A DNA stretch of 64,000 nt, taken from the NCBI RefSeq assembly GCF_000282615.1, contig NZ_AKIY01000182.1, positions 1 through 64,000 of the forward strand, written 5' to 3'. The notes under the pieces were generated by a model that saw only the letters and a program-made list of their open reading frames with translations, searched no databases and was not told the DNA's origin. The position numbers were made by a program, and so were the translations under genes. The stretch is from Bradyrhizobium sp. YR681. GTDB lineage: Bacteria > Pseudomonadota > Alphaproteobacteria > Rhizobiales > Xanthobacteraceae. Positions 52,341 to 62,164 of the stretch are shown in pieces (positions within the stretch are counted from its first letter, which is position 1; each line of letters opens with the position of its first letter).

Positions 52341-53108
52341 TCACGCTTCGGGAAAGCCTCGTAAGAGGTACGATCGCAAGGCGCCCAACAGGCCGTTCAG
52401 GATCAACCCCAGAAGCGAGATGGTAATCAGCGGCACGAACATATCGACCGCCTGGAAGGTGCGGGCCGCCGTCACGAGGGCATGGCCCAGCCCGTCCGTC
52501 GACGTGATCATCTCGGCCAGAAACACCACGATGCAGGAAATGACAAGGCCGATCCGGCATCCGGTCAGGACCGACGGCATCGCCGCCGGCAGCACCACCT
52601 TGAACAGGATCTCATAACGCGGCGTACCTGCTGCCATCGCCGACCAGATCAGCTTCTGCTCCACCGTCGACGCGCCGTAATAGGTGGACAATAGAATGGG
52701 AAACAGCGCGTCTGCGGCCACCAACGTGATCTTCGACCCGTGGCCGAAGCCCAGCAATAGCAGGAGCGCCGGATAGAGAGCGACTTTTGGTAACGGCGCC
52801 AATACGCGCACAATCGGCCGGACCACGGCATTGATCGCCGGACTGGCCGCAGCCGCAATGCCAATGCTGACGCCGAGCACGACCGCAATGGCGAAACCGG
52901 CGAATAACCGGATCAGGGTCGCCGCGATCTCTTGCTGAAACGTCCAATTCACGAGTTGTTGGAGCAGCCGGCTGAAGACAAAACCCGGCGGCGGCAACAA
53001 GACCGCGGGCGCAAAGCCAAATGACACGAGGCCCTGCCACACCGCGATCACCAGCAAGATCGGCGCGAGCCCAAGCAGGACATTTGTCGGGATTAAGCGC
53101 GATGTCAT
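52341..53108 (-). CDS. ABC transporter permease (SsuC/TauC type), second
   Basis: A 255-residue inner-membrane permease with six helices and the EAA-type loop VEQKLIWSAMAAGTPRYEILFKVVLPAAMPSVLTG. The start at 53108 overlaps the stop of the other permease gene by four bases. With that permease it would form a heterodimer channel for the nitrate/sulfonate/taurine-type importer encoded here. Confidence 0.9.
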   Translation of the reverse strand: MTSRLIPTNVLLGLAPILLVIAVWQGLVSFGFAPAVLLPPPGFVFSRLLQQLVNWTFQQEIAATLIRLFAGFAIAVVLGVSIGIAAAASPAINAVVRPIVRVLAPLPKVALYPALLLLLGFGHGSKITLVAADALFPILLSTYYGASTVEQKLIWSAMAAGTPRYEILFKVVLPAAMPSVLTGCRIGLVISCIVVFLAEMITSTDGLGHALVTAARTFQAVDMFVPLITISLLGLILNGLLGALRSYLLRGFPEA

Positions 53109-53890
53109 GAGAAGCTCAGCGGCATGTCGAACTGAGGCTCGGACCAGCGCACCAGCCGCGCGCGGACCCGCTCGAAGATCGCATCGAGGCAGATTCCCAT
53201 CGCTCCAACGATGATGATCATCGCGAACACGGTATCGTACTGGCCCATGTCTAGCGCATTGAACAGGATGTTCCCGGCCCCCGACTGGCGGGCGATCATC
53301 TCGCTGGTAATCATCGTGATCAGCGCCAGCACGAGCCCCGTGCGGCACCCGGTCAGAATCTCCGGCAGCGCCGCCGGAAGCACGATCCGCACCAGGCGTT
53401 GCACCGATGAAAGCCCCATCGCAGCGCCCGACCACAGCATCTTCTCCTCGACGGCCTTGGCGCCTTCAAAGCTGTGATAAATCACCGGCAGGCTGACGCC
53501 GAGGAAGATCACGAGCGTCTTCGTGATGTCGCCGACACCGAGCCACAGCATGATGATCGGCATCAAGGCTGCCTTCGGCACGGGGTAGATCACCATCAGG
53601 AGTGGGTTGAAGAAAGCCGCGACAGCCCGGCTCCGCCCCATCAACAAACCGAGTGGAATCGAAACGAGCACGGCTATGGCGAACCCGATTGCCATGCGGC
53701 GGAGCGAGGCCAGGATGTTGATCAACGACTCCTTGTCGCCAAGGATGTCCGGGATAGCACGGATCGCCTCAATCGCCGTCGGAAAGCTGTCGTTCTTCAG
53801 CGCGAGCGACGCGACCTGCCATGCCGCCAGCAGCCCGATGCACGCGAACACGGGAGCGGCACGTCTGGCGGCGGCGGCCAGCGATGTCAT
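53105..53890 (-). CDS. ABC transporter permease (SsuC/TauC type), first
   Basis: A 261-residue permease with the loop VEEKMLWSGAAMGLSSVQRLVRIVLPAALPEILTG. It is about one third identical by eye to the following permease, so the two arose by duplication and probably pair. It overlaps both the ATPase gene and the other permease gene by four bases. Confidence 0.9.
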   Translation of the reverse strand: MTSLAAAARRAAPVFACIGLLAAWQVASLALKNDSFPTAIEAIRAIPDILGDKESLINILASLRRMAIGFAIAVLVSIPLGLLMGRSRAVAAFFNPLLMVIYPVPKAALMPIIMLWLGVGDITKTLVIFLGVSLPVIYHSFEGAKAVEEKMLWSGAAMGLSSVQRLVRIVLPAALPEILTGCRTGLVLALITMITSEMIARQSGAGNILFNALDMGQYDTVFAMIIIVGAMGICLDAIFERVRARLVRWSEPQFDMPLSFS

Positions 53891-54732
53891 GACCGCGATC
53901 CGGGGTCGTCGACCTCGTCGAACATGCGCTCGATGTCGACGACGTATTTCTGGTAGCGCGGATCGAGCAACAGCTCATTGCGGCGACGAGGCCGAGGCAG
54001 ATCGATGTCGATTACCTGCCGGATGCGGCCCGGAGATTTCGACATCATCACGACCTTGTCCGACAAGAAGACGGCCTCGTCGACCGAATGGGTCACGAAC
54101 AGCACCGTCTTGCGGTCACGCTCCCAGATGTTCAGGAGATCATTTTGCAGTCGCGTCCGGGTGTGCGCGTCGAGCGCGCCGAACGGCTCGTCCATCAACA
54201 GAACCTCGGGATGGTAGGCGAGCGTTCGCGCCAGCGCCACCCGCTGCTTCATGCCGCCCGATAGTTCCTTGGGATAGAAGTTCTCGTAGCCCTTTAGGCC
54301 AACCATCTCGATCAAGGCCCGGCTCTGCACTTCCGCCTCGGTGGGGCGCACGCCCTGTTGGCGAGGGCCGTACATCACGTTCCCCAAGACCGTCTTCCAC
54401 GGAAACAGTGCGAATTCCTGAAATACCGGACCGCGATCCGGACCGGGCCCGGTGATCGTCTTCCCCTTCATCTTCGCCCCACCACTGGTCGGGCTGACAA
54501 AACCGCCGACGATGTAGAGCAGCGTCGACTTGCCACAGCCGGACGGTCCGAGGATGGAGACGAAGGCGCCCTCTTCGATCGTCAGCGAGATGTCCGATAG
54601 CGCCAAATGATCCTTGCGCGCCGAGGTCTGGAAGACCTGAGAGACGCGGTCGATCTCGATGATCGCAGAAGCCGGCCTTTGTGACGTCACCGGTCCCACC
54701 CATTCGTTCGATCTCGAAGGCACTACCTTCAT
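53887..54732 (-). CDS. ABC transporter ATP-binding protein (SsuB/TauB type)
   Basis: A 281-residue ATPase: Walker A GPSGCGKSTLLYI, Q-loop FQEFALFPW, signature LSGGMKQRVALARTLA, Walker B VLLMDEPFGALDAHTR and His switch VTHSVDEAVF. It energises the two permeases downstream. The importer is completed by the binding protein at 56627-57610, separated by the dehydratase gene. Confidence 0.92.
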   Translation of the reverse strand: MKVVPSRSNEWVGPVTSQRPASAIIEIDRVSQVFQTSARKDHLALSDISLTIEEGAFVSILGPSGCGKSTLLYIVGGFVSPTSGGAKMKGKTITGPGPDRGPVFQEFALFPWKTVLGNVMYGPRQQGVRPTEAEVQSRALIEMVGLKGYENFYPKELSGGMKQRVALARTLAYHPEVLLMDEPFGALDAHTRTRLQNDLLNIWERDRKTVLFVTHSVDEAVFLSDKVVMMSKSPGRIRQVIDIDLPRPRRRNELLLDPRYQKYVVDIERMFDEVDDPGSRS

Positions 54733-54856
54733 CAGTCTCTCGTTTCACTCGCGCGTAACGTCGCGCGACCCGTTTGCCGAATGTCCTCCGTCAGCAGGAT
54801 GAGCTTAGCAAGAAACTTGCCAGACAGGCGGGTCATATTCGCATGGATACGTCACG

Positions 54857-56551
54857 TCATTCGAACCAGGGCCATTCCGCCGGGCCGGTATGCGTGACGG
54901 CTCCGCCCGGTGCCTGCCCAACCAGTCGCGCATATTTTGCGAGCGCGCCTGCGCGATGACGCGGCGGTCGCTGCTTCCAGTCGCGTCGGCGCGCAGCGAG
55001 TTCCTGCTCGTCGACCAGCATATCCATTCGACGGTTTGCAGCATCAATCCGGATCGTATCGCCGTCGCGAACGAGCGCCAGCGGACCGCCGACAAACGCC
55101 TCCGGAGATACATAGCCGATACACATCCCGCGGGTCGCACCGGAGAACCGGCCATCCGTGATGAGGGCGACCCTTTCGCCCATCCCCTGTCCATAGATCA
55201 GCGCGGTGACGCCGAGCATCTCCCGCATGCCAGGGCCGCCGACCGGTCCCTCATTGCGGATCACGAGCACCTCGCCCGCCTTGTAGCTGCGGTCCCGAAC
55301 CGCTTTGACGCAGGCTTCTTCATCCTCGAACACACGAGCGACGCCCTCGAAGGACTGACTCTTCAGGCCCGCGACCTTGATCACCGCACCGTCCGGACAG
55401 AGGTTACCCTTCAAAACCGCCACGCCACCATCGGGCATGATCGGCGCGCGAGACGCATAAACGACCTCGCCATCGGGCGCGTTGGCAGCGCCATATTCTT
55501 CAGCAAGCGTGCGACCCGTGATGGTAATGCAGCTGCCGTCGATGTGGCCGCTCTGGATCAGCTCGCGGATCACCACGGCGGCGCCGCCGATATCGTAGAC
55601 GTCCTTTGCCGTGTACTTGCCGCCTGGCCGCAGATTTCCGATCAGCGGCGTTCTGGCAAAGACTTCACCGACATCATCGATCGTAAAAGCAATACCGGCC
55701 TCATTAGCGATTGCGGGCAAATGCAGCGCAGCGTTGGTCGAGCCACCCGTGGCCGCAACGATCGCCGCACCGTTCTCCAAGGATTTCCGCGTCACGATGT
55801 CGCGCGGCAGCGGCCCGCCCCGTTCCAGCATGTCCATGATCAGGCGTCCGGCGCCCCGCGAGATCTGCGCGCGCTCGGCGTAGACACCAGGCACCATCGA
55901 GACGTTGGGAATAGTGAGGCCCATTGCCTCCGACACCATCCCCATCGTGTTCGCGGTGAACTGGCCGGCACACGCACCGATGGTCGGCAGGCAGGCCCGC
56001 TCGATCCGCTCGAGCGTTGCGCCGTCGATCTCCCCGGTCATGAAGCTGCCGACGGCCTCGTAGGAGTCGAGCACCGTCAGGGTCCGCCCGTCCACCCGCC
56101 CCGGCAACGAGCTGCCGCCATAGATGAAAATGGACGGCACGTTGCAGCGAACCATGCCCATCATCACGCCGGGAAGCGTCTTGTCGCATCCGCCATACCC
56201 GATCAGCGCATCATAGGCGAGCCCATGGACGACAGCCTCGATCGAGTCGGCGATCAGCTCGCGCGAAAACAGCGAGAACTTCATCCCCTCGTGATTCATG
56301 CTGATGCCGTCGGAGACCGACACGGTCGAGAATTCACGCGGCGTGCCACCAGCCTCCTCGATTCCCGTCTTGGCCGCGGCCACCTGGAAATCATGGGTCA
56401 TGTTGCACGGCGTCTGCTCGCCCTTCATGCTGACGACGCCGACCATCGGCTTGGCAATCGCTGCATCATCGAGCCCCATTGCGCGCATGAATGCGCGATG
56501 TGGGGCCCGATCGAGTCCATCGGTCGTTATCCGTGATCGCAACTTCTTCAT
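54857..56551 (-). CDS. IlvD/Edd-family dehydratase
   Basis: A protein of about 564 residues. Fe-S and Mg ligand regions are [44 protein letters not shown] and [11 protein letters not shown], all typical of dihydroxyacid dehydratases. Placed in the middle of an ABC importer operon in a catabolic cluster, it is unlikely to be the biosynthetic IlvD; sugar-acid or hydroxy-acid dehydration is more probable. The ATG at 56551 is used because the residues before it do not fit the family. Confidence 0.87.
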   Translation of the reverse strand: MKKLRSRITTDGLDRAPHRAFMRAMGLDDAAIAKPMVGVVSMKGEQTPCNMTHDFQVAAAKTGIEEAGGTPREFSTVSVSDGISMNHEGMKFSLFSRELIADSIEAVVHGLAYDALIGYGGCDKTLPGVMMGMVRCNVPSIFIYGGSSLPGRVDGRTLTVLDSYEAVGSFMTGEIDGATLERIERACLPTIGACAGQFTANTMGMVSEAMGLTIPNVSMVPGVYAERAQISRGAGRLIMDMLERGGPLPRDIVTRKSLENGAAIVAATGGSTNAALHLPAIANEAGIAFTIDDVGEVFARTPLIGNLRPGGKYTAKDVYDIGGAAVVIRELIQSGHIDGSCITITGRTLAEEYGAANAPDGEVVYASRAPIMPDGGVAVLKGNLCPDGAVIKVAGLKSQSFEGVARVFEDEEACVKAVRDRSYKAGEVLVIRNEGPVGGPGMREMLGVTALIYGQGMGERVALITDGRFSGATRGMCIGYVSPEAFVGGPLALVRDGDTIRIDAANRRMDMLVDEQELAARRRDWKQRPPRHRAGALAKYARLVGQAPGGAVTHTGPAEWPWFE

Positions 56552-56626
56552 TCGAGCATCTTCTTTGTGCAAAGTCCCGGATGACCCGAGACATTGCGAT
56601 CTCCGTGTTCCGATAATCTGCGCCAC

Positions 56627-57610
56627 TTATTCCAGCGGAGCGACGATCGTCGGGTGCTTGAACTGCGCGACGTCCAGTTTCGGGAGCATCCCCGTCTCCG
56701 CGTAGATATCCAGCATCTTCTGGATCGCGGGGAAGTTCGGCGCCGCGCCCGAGTCGCGCCCGAAATCGTTATCCTTGAGCAGATAGGTCTCGAGCACCGG
56801 AATGGGCGCTTTCAGGACTTCATTGACGACCTTCAAGGTCTCTTCGCGGTTCGCCAGCGCCTTCTTCATGCCTGACGTGATATCGCGAACATAAGCCTTG
56901 ACCAGCTCCGGATTCTTGTCGACGAAATCGGCACGGCACGCTTCCAGGATGTGCACGATGTTCGGCATGGCCTGCGACAGCGAAAACAGTTTGCGGGTGC
57001 CGCCCTTCGCCTCCGCGCGTGCGGCAAACGGCTGGTTCATGTTGACCGCGTCGACGCGGCCCTGGCGGAGCGCATCTTCTGACACGGCAAAGCCGACCTC
57101 GACCAGCTTGATATCCTTGGCCGGATCGACGCCATTCTGCTTCAGGAGCAGGTTGAAGGGCCCCTGCGTGCCGCCGCCGATCACGGAAATGCCGACGGTT
57201 TTGCCCTTGAGGTCGGCTATGGTCTTGATTGGCGAGTCGTCCATCACCGCCCAATAGACCGAGAAACCGCCGGGCTTCTCGAAGACGTGCTGAGCCACGA
57301 TGTAGGCCTTGAGATTGCCGCCAACCACGCCGTTGGAGAGCGACAGCGGCGCCTGCGTCGCGCAATCCAGAGCGCCTGCGGCCAATGCCTGGGTCATCGG
57401 CGCGGTGCCCTGAAATTGGGTCCATTCGATGTTGTAGGTTTTGCCGATATTGGGAAACTCAGCCGGGCGGCGCATCATCCAGTATTTGGATTCCTCGGCC
57501 GGGATCGTCCAGCCGACGCGGATCGTCTGCTGCGCCCGTGAGGGACTTGCGCCGGCAATCACGGCCGCCGCCGTCCCTAATGCCAGCATCCACCTCGAAA
57601 CCGTTCGCAT
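56627..57610 (-). CDS. ABC transporter substrate-binding protein (NMT1/SsuA/TauA type)
   Basis: A 327-residue periplasmic protein with a signal peptide (MRTVSRWMLALGTAAAVIAG, cut after SRAQ). Family marks are TIRVGWTIPAEES, GALDCATQAPLSLSNGV, LKGKTVGISVIGGGTQG and VDAVNMNQPFAARAEAKGG. It is the receptor of the importer formed by the two permeases and the ATPase downstream on the same strand. The ligand is not known; a sulfonate, or an aromatic or heteroaromatic acid, fits the family and context. Confidence 0.9.
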   Translation of the reverse strand: MRTVSRWMLALGTAAAVIAGASPSRAQQTIRVGWTIPAEESKYWMMRRPAEFPNIGKTYNIEWTQFQGTAPMTQALAAGALDCATQAPLSLSNGVVGGNLKAYIVAQHVFEKPGGFSVYWAVMDDSPIKTIADLKGKTVGISVIGGGTQGPFNLLLKQNGVDPAKDIKLVEVGFAVSEDALRQGRVDAVNMNQPFAARAEAKGGTRKLFSLSQAMPNIVHILEACRADFVDKNPELVKAYVRDITSGMKKALANREETLKVVNEVLKAPIPVLETYLLKDNDFGRDSGAAPNFPAIQKMLDIYAETGMLPKLDVAQFKHPTIVAPLE

Positions 57611-57666
57611 CGCGCCCACTCCGTTGCTCCGACGCCGAACGGCGCCACCAACCCGACGGACGCAAA

Positions 57667-57684
57667 TGTTTCATGGTTCAAACA
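57667..57684. promoter_or_regulatory. Short palindrome in the divergent promoter region
   Basis: TGTTT at 57667-57671 and AAACA at 57680-57684 form inverted arms around eight bases. The gap separates the leftward importer operon from the rightward dehydrogenase gene. No regulator gene lies close by, so this is only a weak operator candidate. Confidence 0.25.
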
Positions 57685-57787
57685 ATCAAGCAAGCCATGC
57701 AAGCCGGTCCGGTTTCGCGGCGAGCTGCGCCATGTATGATAAGGCGTCGCTCGCGCGCCGTTGCGCTGCGACGGAAGGAGGCAACCT

Positions 57788-58696
57788 ATGGCTGATGCGA
57801 GCAAGACAAACCCGCAGGGCGTCGATAGGCTCGGCTATGTCGGCCTTGGGCTCATGGGCACGCCCATGACCCGGCGCCTGCTCAAGGCCGGCTATCAGGT
57901 CACTGTCTGGAACCGTTCGGAGGGCAAGGTCGCTCCGCTCGTCGAAGCCGGCGCCAAGCGCGCAGCCACCCCCCGCGACGTTATGGCGGACTCGGACATC
58001 GTCTTCATGTGTGTGACGGATGCCGCAGCCGTCGAGGAGGTGCTTTTCGGGCCGGAAGGTCTTTCGGCGGTGCGCGGCCCGGGCAAGCTCGTCGTCGATT
58101 TTTCGTCGATCCACCCCGACGCCGCGCGCAATCTCGCAATGCGACTGAAAGACGCGAGCGGCACGGGTTGGATTGATGCACCGGTATCCGGCGGCACCAA
58201 GGGCGCCGAGGAAGGCACGCTTGCAATCATGGCCGGAGGAGAAGCGGCCGACATCGAGAGGGTCCGCCCCTACATCCTCGCCATGGCACGCAGATTCACC
58301 CACATGGGGCCGATTGGCGCCGGCCAGACCACCAAACTGTGCAACCAGGTGATCGTCGGATGCGCGATGGCCGTCCTAGCCGAGGCAACACGCCTCGCGG
58401 TGAACGCGGGAATTGACGCCAGCCGTTTGCCGGAAGCACTTGCCGGCGGCTTTGCGGATTCCATTCCGCTGCAGCTCTTCGTGCCGCGAATGGTTCAGGG
58501 CATTCACTCACCGCCGCTCGGTCACATCGCCACGATGCTCAAGGACCTCGATACGGTCGCCGATGTCGCGCAGACGACATCAACGGCGGTACCGATGGCA
58601 TCGCTTGCGGGACAGCTTTTCAGACTGGCAAAAGCTGCGCGCGGCGCAGAGGCGGACGCGCTGGAGATCTACAAGCTTTCGGCGGCAGAGCATTGA
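57788..58696 (+). CDS. 3-Hydroxyisobutyrate-dehydrogenase-like NAD(P) enzyme
   Basis: A 302-residue beta-hydroxyacid dehydrogenase: LGYVGLGLMGTPMTRRLLKAG, the substrate loop WIDAPVSGGTKGAEEGTLAIM, and the catalytic Lys in GAGQTTKLCNQ. These are all diagnostic of the HIBADH/tartronate-semialdehyde reductase family. AAGGAGG lies ahead of the ATG. It is divergent from the importer operon and probably reduces or oxidises a 3-hydroxy acid made by the dehydratase or ring-cleavage steps. Confidence 0.9.
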   Translation: MADASKTNPQGVDRLGYVGLGLMGTPMTRRLLKAGYQVTVWNRSEGKVAPLVEAGAKRAATPRDVMADSDIVFMCVTDAAAVEEVLFGPEGLSAVRGPGKLVVDFSSIHPDAARNLAMRLKDASGTGWIDAPVSGGTKGAEEGTLAIMAGGEAADIERVRPYILAMARRFTHMGPIGAGQTTKLCNQVIVGCAMAVLAEATRLAVNAGIDASRLPEALAGGFADSIPLQLFVPRMVQGIHSPPLGHIATMLKDLDTVADVAQTTSTAVPMASLAGQLFRLAKAARGAEADALEIYKLSAAEH

Positions 58697-58717
58697 GCCG
58701 TCGCGCGCCAAAGCGCG

Positions 58718-59281
58718 TTACGGCGACTTCTTGCGTTCGTCGTCAGCGAGGAACCGGCCATACGTCCCCCGCGCAAACAGCAGAGGTTCCGAGGTATTGT
58801 AGGAATAGGCCTCAACCGCCCCGAGAAAGATCACGTGGTCTCCGCCATAATAGCGGTTGACCGATCGGCACTGAAAGCTGGCAACGCTCTCGGCGAGCAC
58901 CGGAGCGTTACCGAGACCTGGCACCCAGTCGATACCTGCGAACTTGTCCTCGGACGATTTTGAAAATTTGTTCGCAAGCGCCTGTTGCGAAGTGCCAAGA
59001 ATGTGAACGGTGAAATGGCTTGCGTTCTGAAACACGCTCAGGCTCGAAGAATAAACTCCGAGGCTCCAGAGGACCAAAGGAGGATTCAAGGAGACCGATG
59101 CAAAGGAATTGCAGGTAATGCCATAGGGCTTTCCATCAGGAGCCGCGGCAGTGATGATCGTCACGCCCGTTCCGTAAGTGCCGAGCGCGTTGCGAAAATC
59201 ACGAGGGTCGATCGACGAGCTGTCACTCGCGAGTTCGTTGGATGGATCGGGAACGGCCGGCTGCTTCGGCAGATCATTCAT
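58718..59281 (-). CDS. Flavin reductase (FMN-binding split barrel)
   Basis: A 187-residue flavin reductase-like protein: FRNALGTYGTGVTIITAAAP, GITCNSFASVSLNPPLVLW and HVIFLGAVEAYSY. It supplies reduced flavin to a monooxygenase partner. The partner is most likely the acyl-CoA-dehydrogenase-fold protein encoded ten bases upstream on the same strand. Together they resemble HsaA/HsaB- or HpaB/HpaC-type two-component systems. Confidence 0.88.
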   Translation of the reverse strand: MNDLPKQPAVPDPSNELASDSSSIDPRDFRNALGTYGTGVTIITAAAPDGKPYGITCNSFASVSLNPPLVLWSLGVYSSSLSVFQNASHFTVHILGTSQQALANKFSKSSEDKFAGIDWVPGLGNAPVLAESVASFQCRSVNRYYGGDHVIFLGAVEAYSYNTSEPLLFARGTYGRFLADDERKKSP

Positions 59282-59290
59282 CGGCCGGCC

Positions 59291-60520
59291 TCACAGCGTG
59301 AGGTTCTCGGACGGCAGGCCCAGTGCCACGCGTCCATAATTGGTTCCAGCCGCATCGAAGTTGAACGCGAGATGCGAGTTGATCGCGTGCGCATCCCGGA
59401 ACTGCCGCTGCAACACACCCGTCGTGAACAGGCCGCGCGCTCCGCTCGCCGCGAACAGCATCGAAACAGCTTCGGTGCACAGATTGACCGAAAAAGCCCC
59501 GTCACGCCGATATCTGGTCTTGGTCGCCATATCTGGAATATGACCGCGTCTCGCCTCTTCCATGGCATTGGTGCAGGCCGAGCGCATGATGAGGCGCGCA
59601 GCGTCGATCTTTGCGGAGGCCTCCGCGATCTTGATCTGTGTGCTTTGAAAGTCGCTCAGCTTGGCATGGTTGTAGGTGGAAATGCGATGCCGCGCGACCT
59701 CGACATAGTCGTTCAGGCACGCCTGCGCATTCCCGAGCGCGACGCCGGACAGGACGTAAGGAAATAGCGAGAACACAGGTAGCGCATACAACGGATTGGG
59801 ATTAATCCTGCTTCCCGGCGTCCTGCCGCCGGTAAGCTCGCCGACCGCGACCGTCATATCGTCGGCCACGAAGGCGTCCCGCACTTCCACGTCGCAAGAG
59901 CCCGTACCGCGCAGGCCTGCGACGTTCCAGGTGTCGAGTATTTTGTAGTCACCCTTCGGGAGCAAAAATATCCGATACTCGATGCCGTCTGCCTCATCGT
60001 CGGAGGAAACCACGCTTGCGAGCATGTTCCAATCGCAGGACGCCACGCCGGAAGAGAATGGCCAGCTTCCGTGCAGCCGGTATCCGCCATCAACCCTCGT
60101 GGCGCGGCCCGCAGGAAAGATGAACGAGGATGCAATCAGCGCGTCAGGATCACGGCCCCAGACCAGGTCCTGCGCCTTTTGCTTGAACATGCCGAGCATC
60201 CAGTGATGGCTTGCCAGATTGGCAAGATTCCAGGCCACCGACGCGTCCGCCTGTCCGAGCAGATCGGCGCAGTCGATCAGGGCGACATAGTCGAGTTCGG
60301 CACCGCCGATGCGCTTGGGCTGGAGCATCCGGAACAAGCCGGCGTCGTGCAGATCCCGCTCAGTCTCTGGCGGAAGGCATCGCAGTTCTTCAGTTCGGGC
60401 CGCCCGCTCTCGCAGTTGTGGCAAAAGCGCCCGAGCCTTCGCGGTCATGGCCGCATAGGCGCGTTCGCCGGATTCCGGCCCCGCACACTGGCCCGTGCTC
60501 GGGTCTTGACCAGGCGCCAT
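59291..60520 (-). CDS. Acyl-CoA-dehydrogenase-fold flavin monooxygenase (HsaA-like)
   Basis: A protein of about 409 residues of the acyl-CoA dehydrogenase superfamily, group D-monooxygenase type: ELRCLPPETERDLHDAGLFRM, SWPFSSGVASCDWNMLA, DTWNVAGLRGTGSCDVEVRD. HsaA, DszC and other flavin-dependent oxygenases share these motifs. With the flavin reductase it would hydroxylate an aromatic or heteroaromatic ring, or oxidise a sulfur or nitrogen compound. Two in-frame ATGs (60526 and 60520) compete; 60520 has GAGGG at a better distance. Confidence 0.83.
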   Translation of the reverse strand: MAPGQDPSTGQCAGPESGERAYAAMTAKARALLPQLRERAARTEELRCLPPETERDLHDAGLFRMLQPKRIGGAELDYVALIDCADLLGQADASVAWNLANLASHHWMLGMFKQKAQDLVWGRDPDALIASSFIFPAGRATRVDGGYRLHGSWPFSSGVASCDWNMLASVVSSDDEADGIEYRIFLLPKGDYKILDTWNVAGLRGTGSCDVEVRDAFVADDMTVAVGELTGGRTPGSRINPNPLYALPVFSLFPYVLSGVALGNAQACLNDYVEVARHRISTYNHAKLSDFQSTQIKIAEASAKIDAARLIMRSACTNAMEEARRGHIPDMATKTRYRRDGAFSVNLCTEAVSMLFAASGARGLFTTGVLQRQFRDAHAINSHLAFNFDAAGTNYGRVALGLPSENLTL

Positions 60521-60673
60521 TCGCATCCCTCGCTTCCCCACACTTATGCGGCGGGAACCTCGCCAAATCAAGCCGATGCAATGCGAGTGCGGGGCAACTG
60601 CCGAGAACCCAAAACAAATCGGCAATCGGCAAGCCGCACGCTGCCGCCCCCGGCGAGGTTAATCGCCCGGGCT

Positions 60674-61936
60674 TCAGACCGAGGGCTTGCCCGCCCCAAA
60701 GGCCCCTCTTTGGGCAAATTCCGTGATCCGACGCTGGTCGTAACCCAGCGTATTACGCAAGATGCTCTCGGTATGCTCTCCCAGCAAGGGCGCCGCCACG
60801 GGATCAATCGCACCGGTCAGACTCATGGCAATCGGTGTTTCAATGTTGGGGACCCAGTCCGCGGTCGGATGCGGAATCCGGCTCAGGCGATGGCGGTCGC
60901 GAGCTTCGGGTGCGTTAAAACCCTCTTCGACGGTGCGGAGATAACCGACCGGGATATTGGCCAGTTTCATCTTCGCCATCCAGTTCTCAAGGGTGTCGCT
61001 TGCAAAGACCTCCGCGATGGCTGCCCGCAGCAGTTCCTTGTTCTCCGAACGCGCCTTGCGCGTCGCAAATTGTGGCTCGCTGATCAGATCGGGCCGGTTC
61101 AACACCTCGACGACCAACCGGCGATAGAGCCGGTCGTTGGCGCAGGCCATGTAGAGAGGCCCATCCGAGGCCTCGTAGACGCCGACGGTAGGCGACCCGC
61201 TCGGCGAGTTTCCGAACCGGCCGGGGTTTTCGCCACTGATCAGATAGGCCATGCCATAGAAGCCAGTCATCGCCATTGCGATGTCGAACAGGGCAACTTC
61301 AACGTGCTGTCCACGCCCAAGCCGATCCCGCGCCAGCAGGGCCAGAAGGATGGCGTTACAGGCCGACATCCCCGTCGCAATGTCGACGATGGGTGGACCC
61401 GTCCGAACCGGAGGACCGTCAGCAAATCCGTTCAGCGACATGAAGCCGCTTTCGGCTTGCGTGATCGGATCAAAACCAGGGCGCGAAGCGAACGGTCCTG
61501 TACGTCCATAGGCGGAGATCGAGCAATAGACCAGCCGCGGGTTGAGAGGCGCGACGGCCCCGTAGTCGAGGCCAAATTTCTTCATAACCCCGCTTGAAAA
61601 ATTCTCGACGACCACATCCGCCTTGCGGATCAGATCCAGCGCGATTTCGCGGGCCTCAGGCACGGCGAGGTCGAGCGAAATGCCGCGCTTGTTGCGGTTC
61701 AAACTGAGGTAGGCGGCGCTCTCGCCACCTGTTTCGGCGTGTTCATACGCGCGCGTGTCGTCGCCGCCGTCCGGATTCTCGATTTTGATGACGTGCGCGC
61801 CGAAATCAGCGAGCGTCTGCGTGCAGGCCGGCCCTGCGACGACGCGCGTGAAGTCGACGACCAATAGGCCGTCGAGCGCGGTTGGCCCGCCTGTCGTCCG
61901 CGACGAACGTTCCGGCAATTGAGGCTTGGTGGGCAT
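60674..61936 (-). CDS. CaiB/BaiF-family CoA transferase
   Basis: A 420-residue family III CoA transferase: LDGLLVVDFTRVVAGPACTQ with the FTR/AGP pattern, IKIENPDGGDDTR, SLNRNKRGISLDL, VVENFSSGVMKKFGLDY (catalytic Asp region follows) and GRGQHVEVALFDIAMAM. It moves CoA between carboxylic acids. It precedes the monooxygenase and reductase genes on the same strand and might activate their substrate or a product. Confidence 0.92.
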   Translation of the reverse strand: MPTKPQLPERSSRTTGGPTALDGLLVVDFTRVVAGPACTQTLADFGAHVIKIENPDGGDDTRAYEHAETGGESAAYLSLNRNKRGISLDLAVPEAREIALDLIRKADVVVENFSSGVMKKFGLDYGAVAPLNPRLVYCSISAYGRTGPFASRPGFDPITQAESGFMSLNGFADGPPVRTGPPIVDIATGMSACNAILLALLARDRLGRGQHVEVALFDIAMAMTGFYGMAYLISGENPGRFGNSPSGSPTVGVYEASDGPLYMACANDRLYRRLVVEVLNRPDLISEPQFATRKARSENKELLRAAIAEVFASDTLENWMAKMKLANIPVGYLRTVEEGFNAPEARDRHRLSRIPHPTADWVPNIETPIAMSLTGAIDPVAAPLLGEHTESILRNTLGYDQRRITEFAQRGAFGAGKPSV

Positions 61937-62051
61937 CGACAGCGCTCCCTTACATCGGCTTATCGTCGCCGAATTTCATGCAGGAGCAAACTTAAAGCCC
62001 GACAACGCGAACTTCGCAAGTGCTCCAGCGACATCGCTCGAATACGCGAAA

Positions 62052-62081
62052 GGGCCCGGCAGCGGTCAAGCTGCCGGGCCC
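62052..62081 (-). terminator. Strong intrinsic terminator hairpin
   Basis: GGGCCCGGCAGC at 62052-62063 pairs perfectly with 62070-62081 around a six-base loop. On the minus strand the hairpin is followed by TTTCGCG, and on the plus strand by CATTTTCC, so it may stop transcription from either side. It lies about 80 bases after the leftward GNAT gene and isolates the lysis-like module from the catabolic cluster. Confidence 0.75.
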
Positions 62082-62164
62082 CATTTTCCGTAAAGGCCGC
62101 GCCGCGTCCCGCGCCGGCCGATTGACGTTCCGAGGGTCGCGTTCCACGCTGCGGGAAACCCTCC

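Noticed and set aside
54890-56536. 548-codon frame opposite the IlvD/Edd gene
   Set aside because: It is a shadow; the minus strand has all conserved dehydratase motifs.
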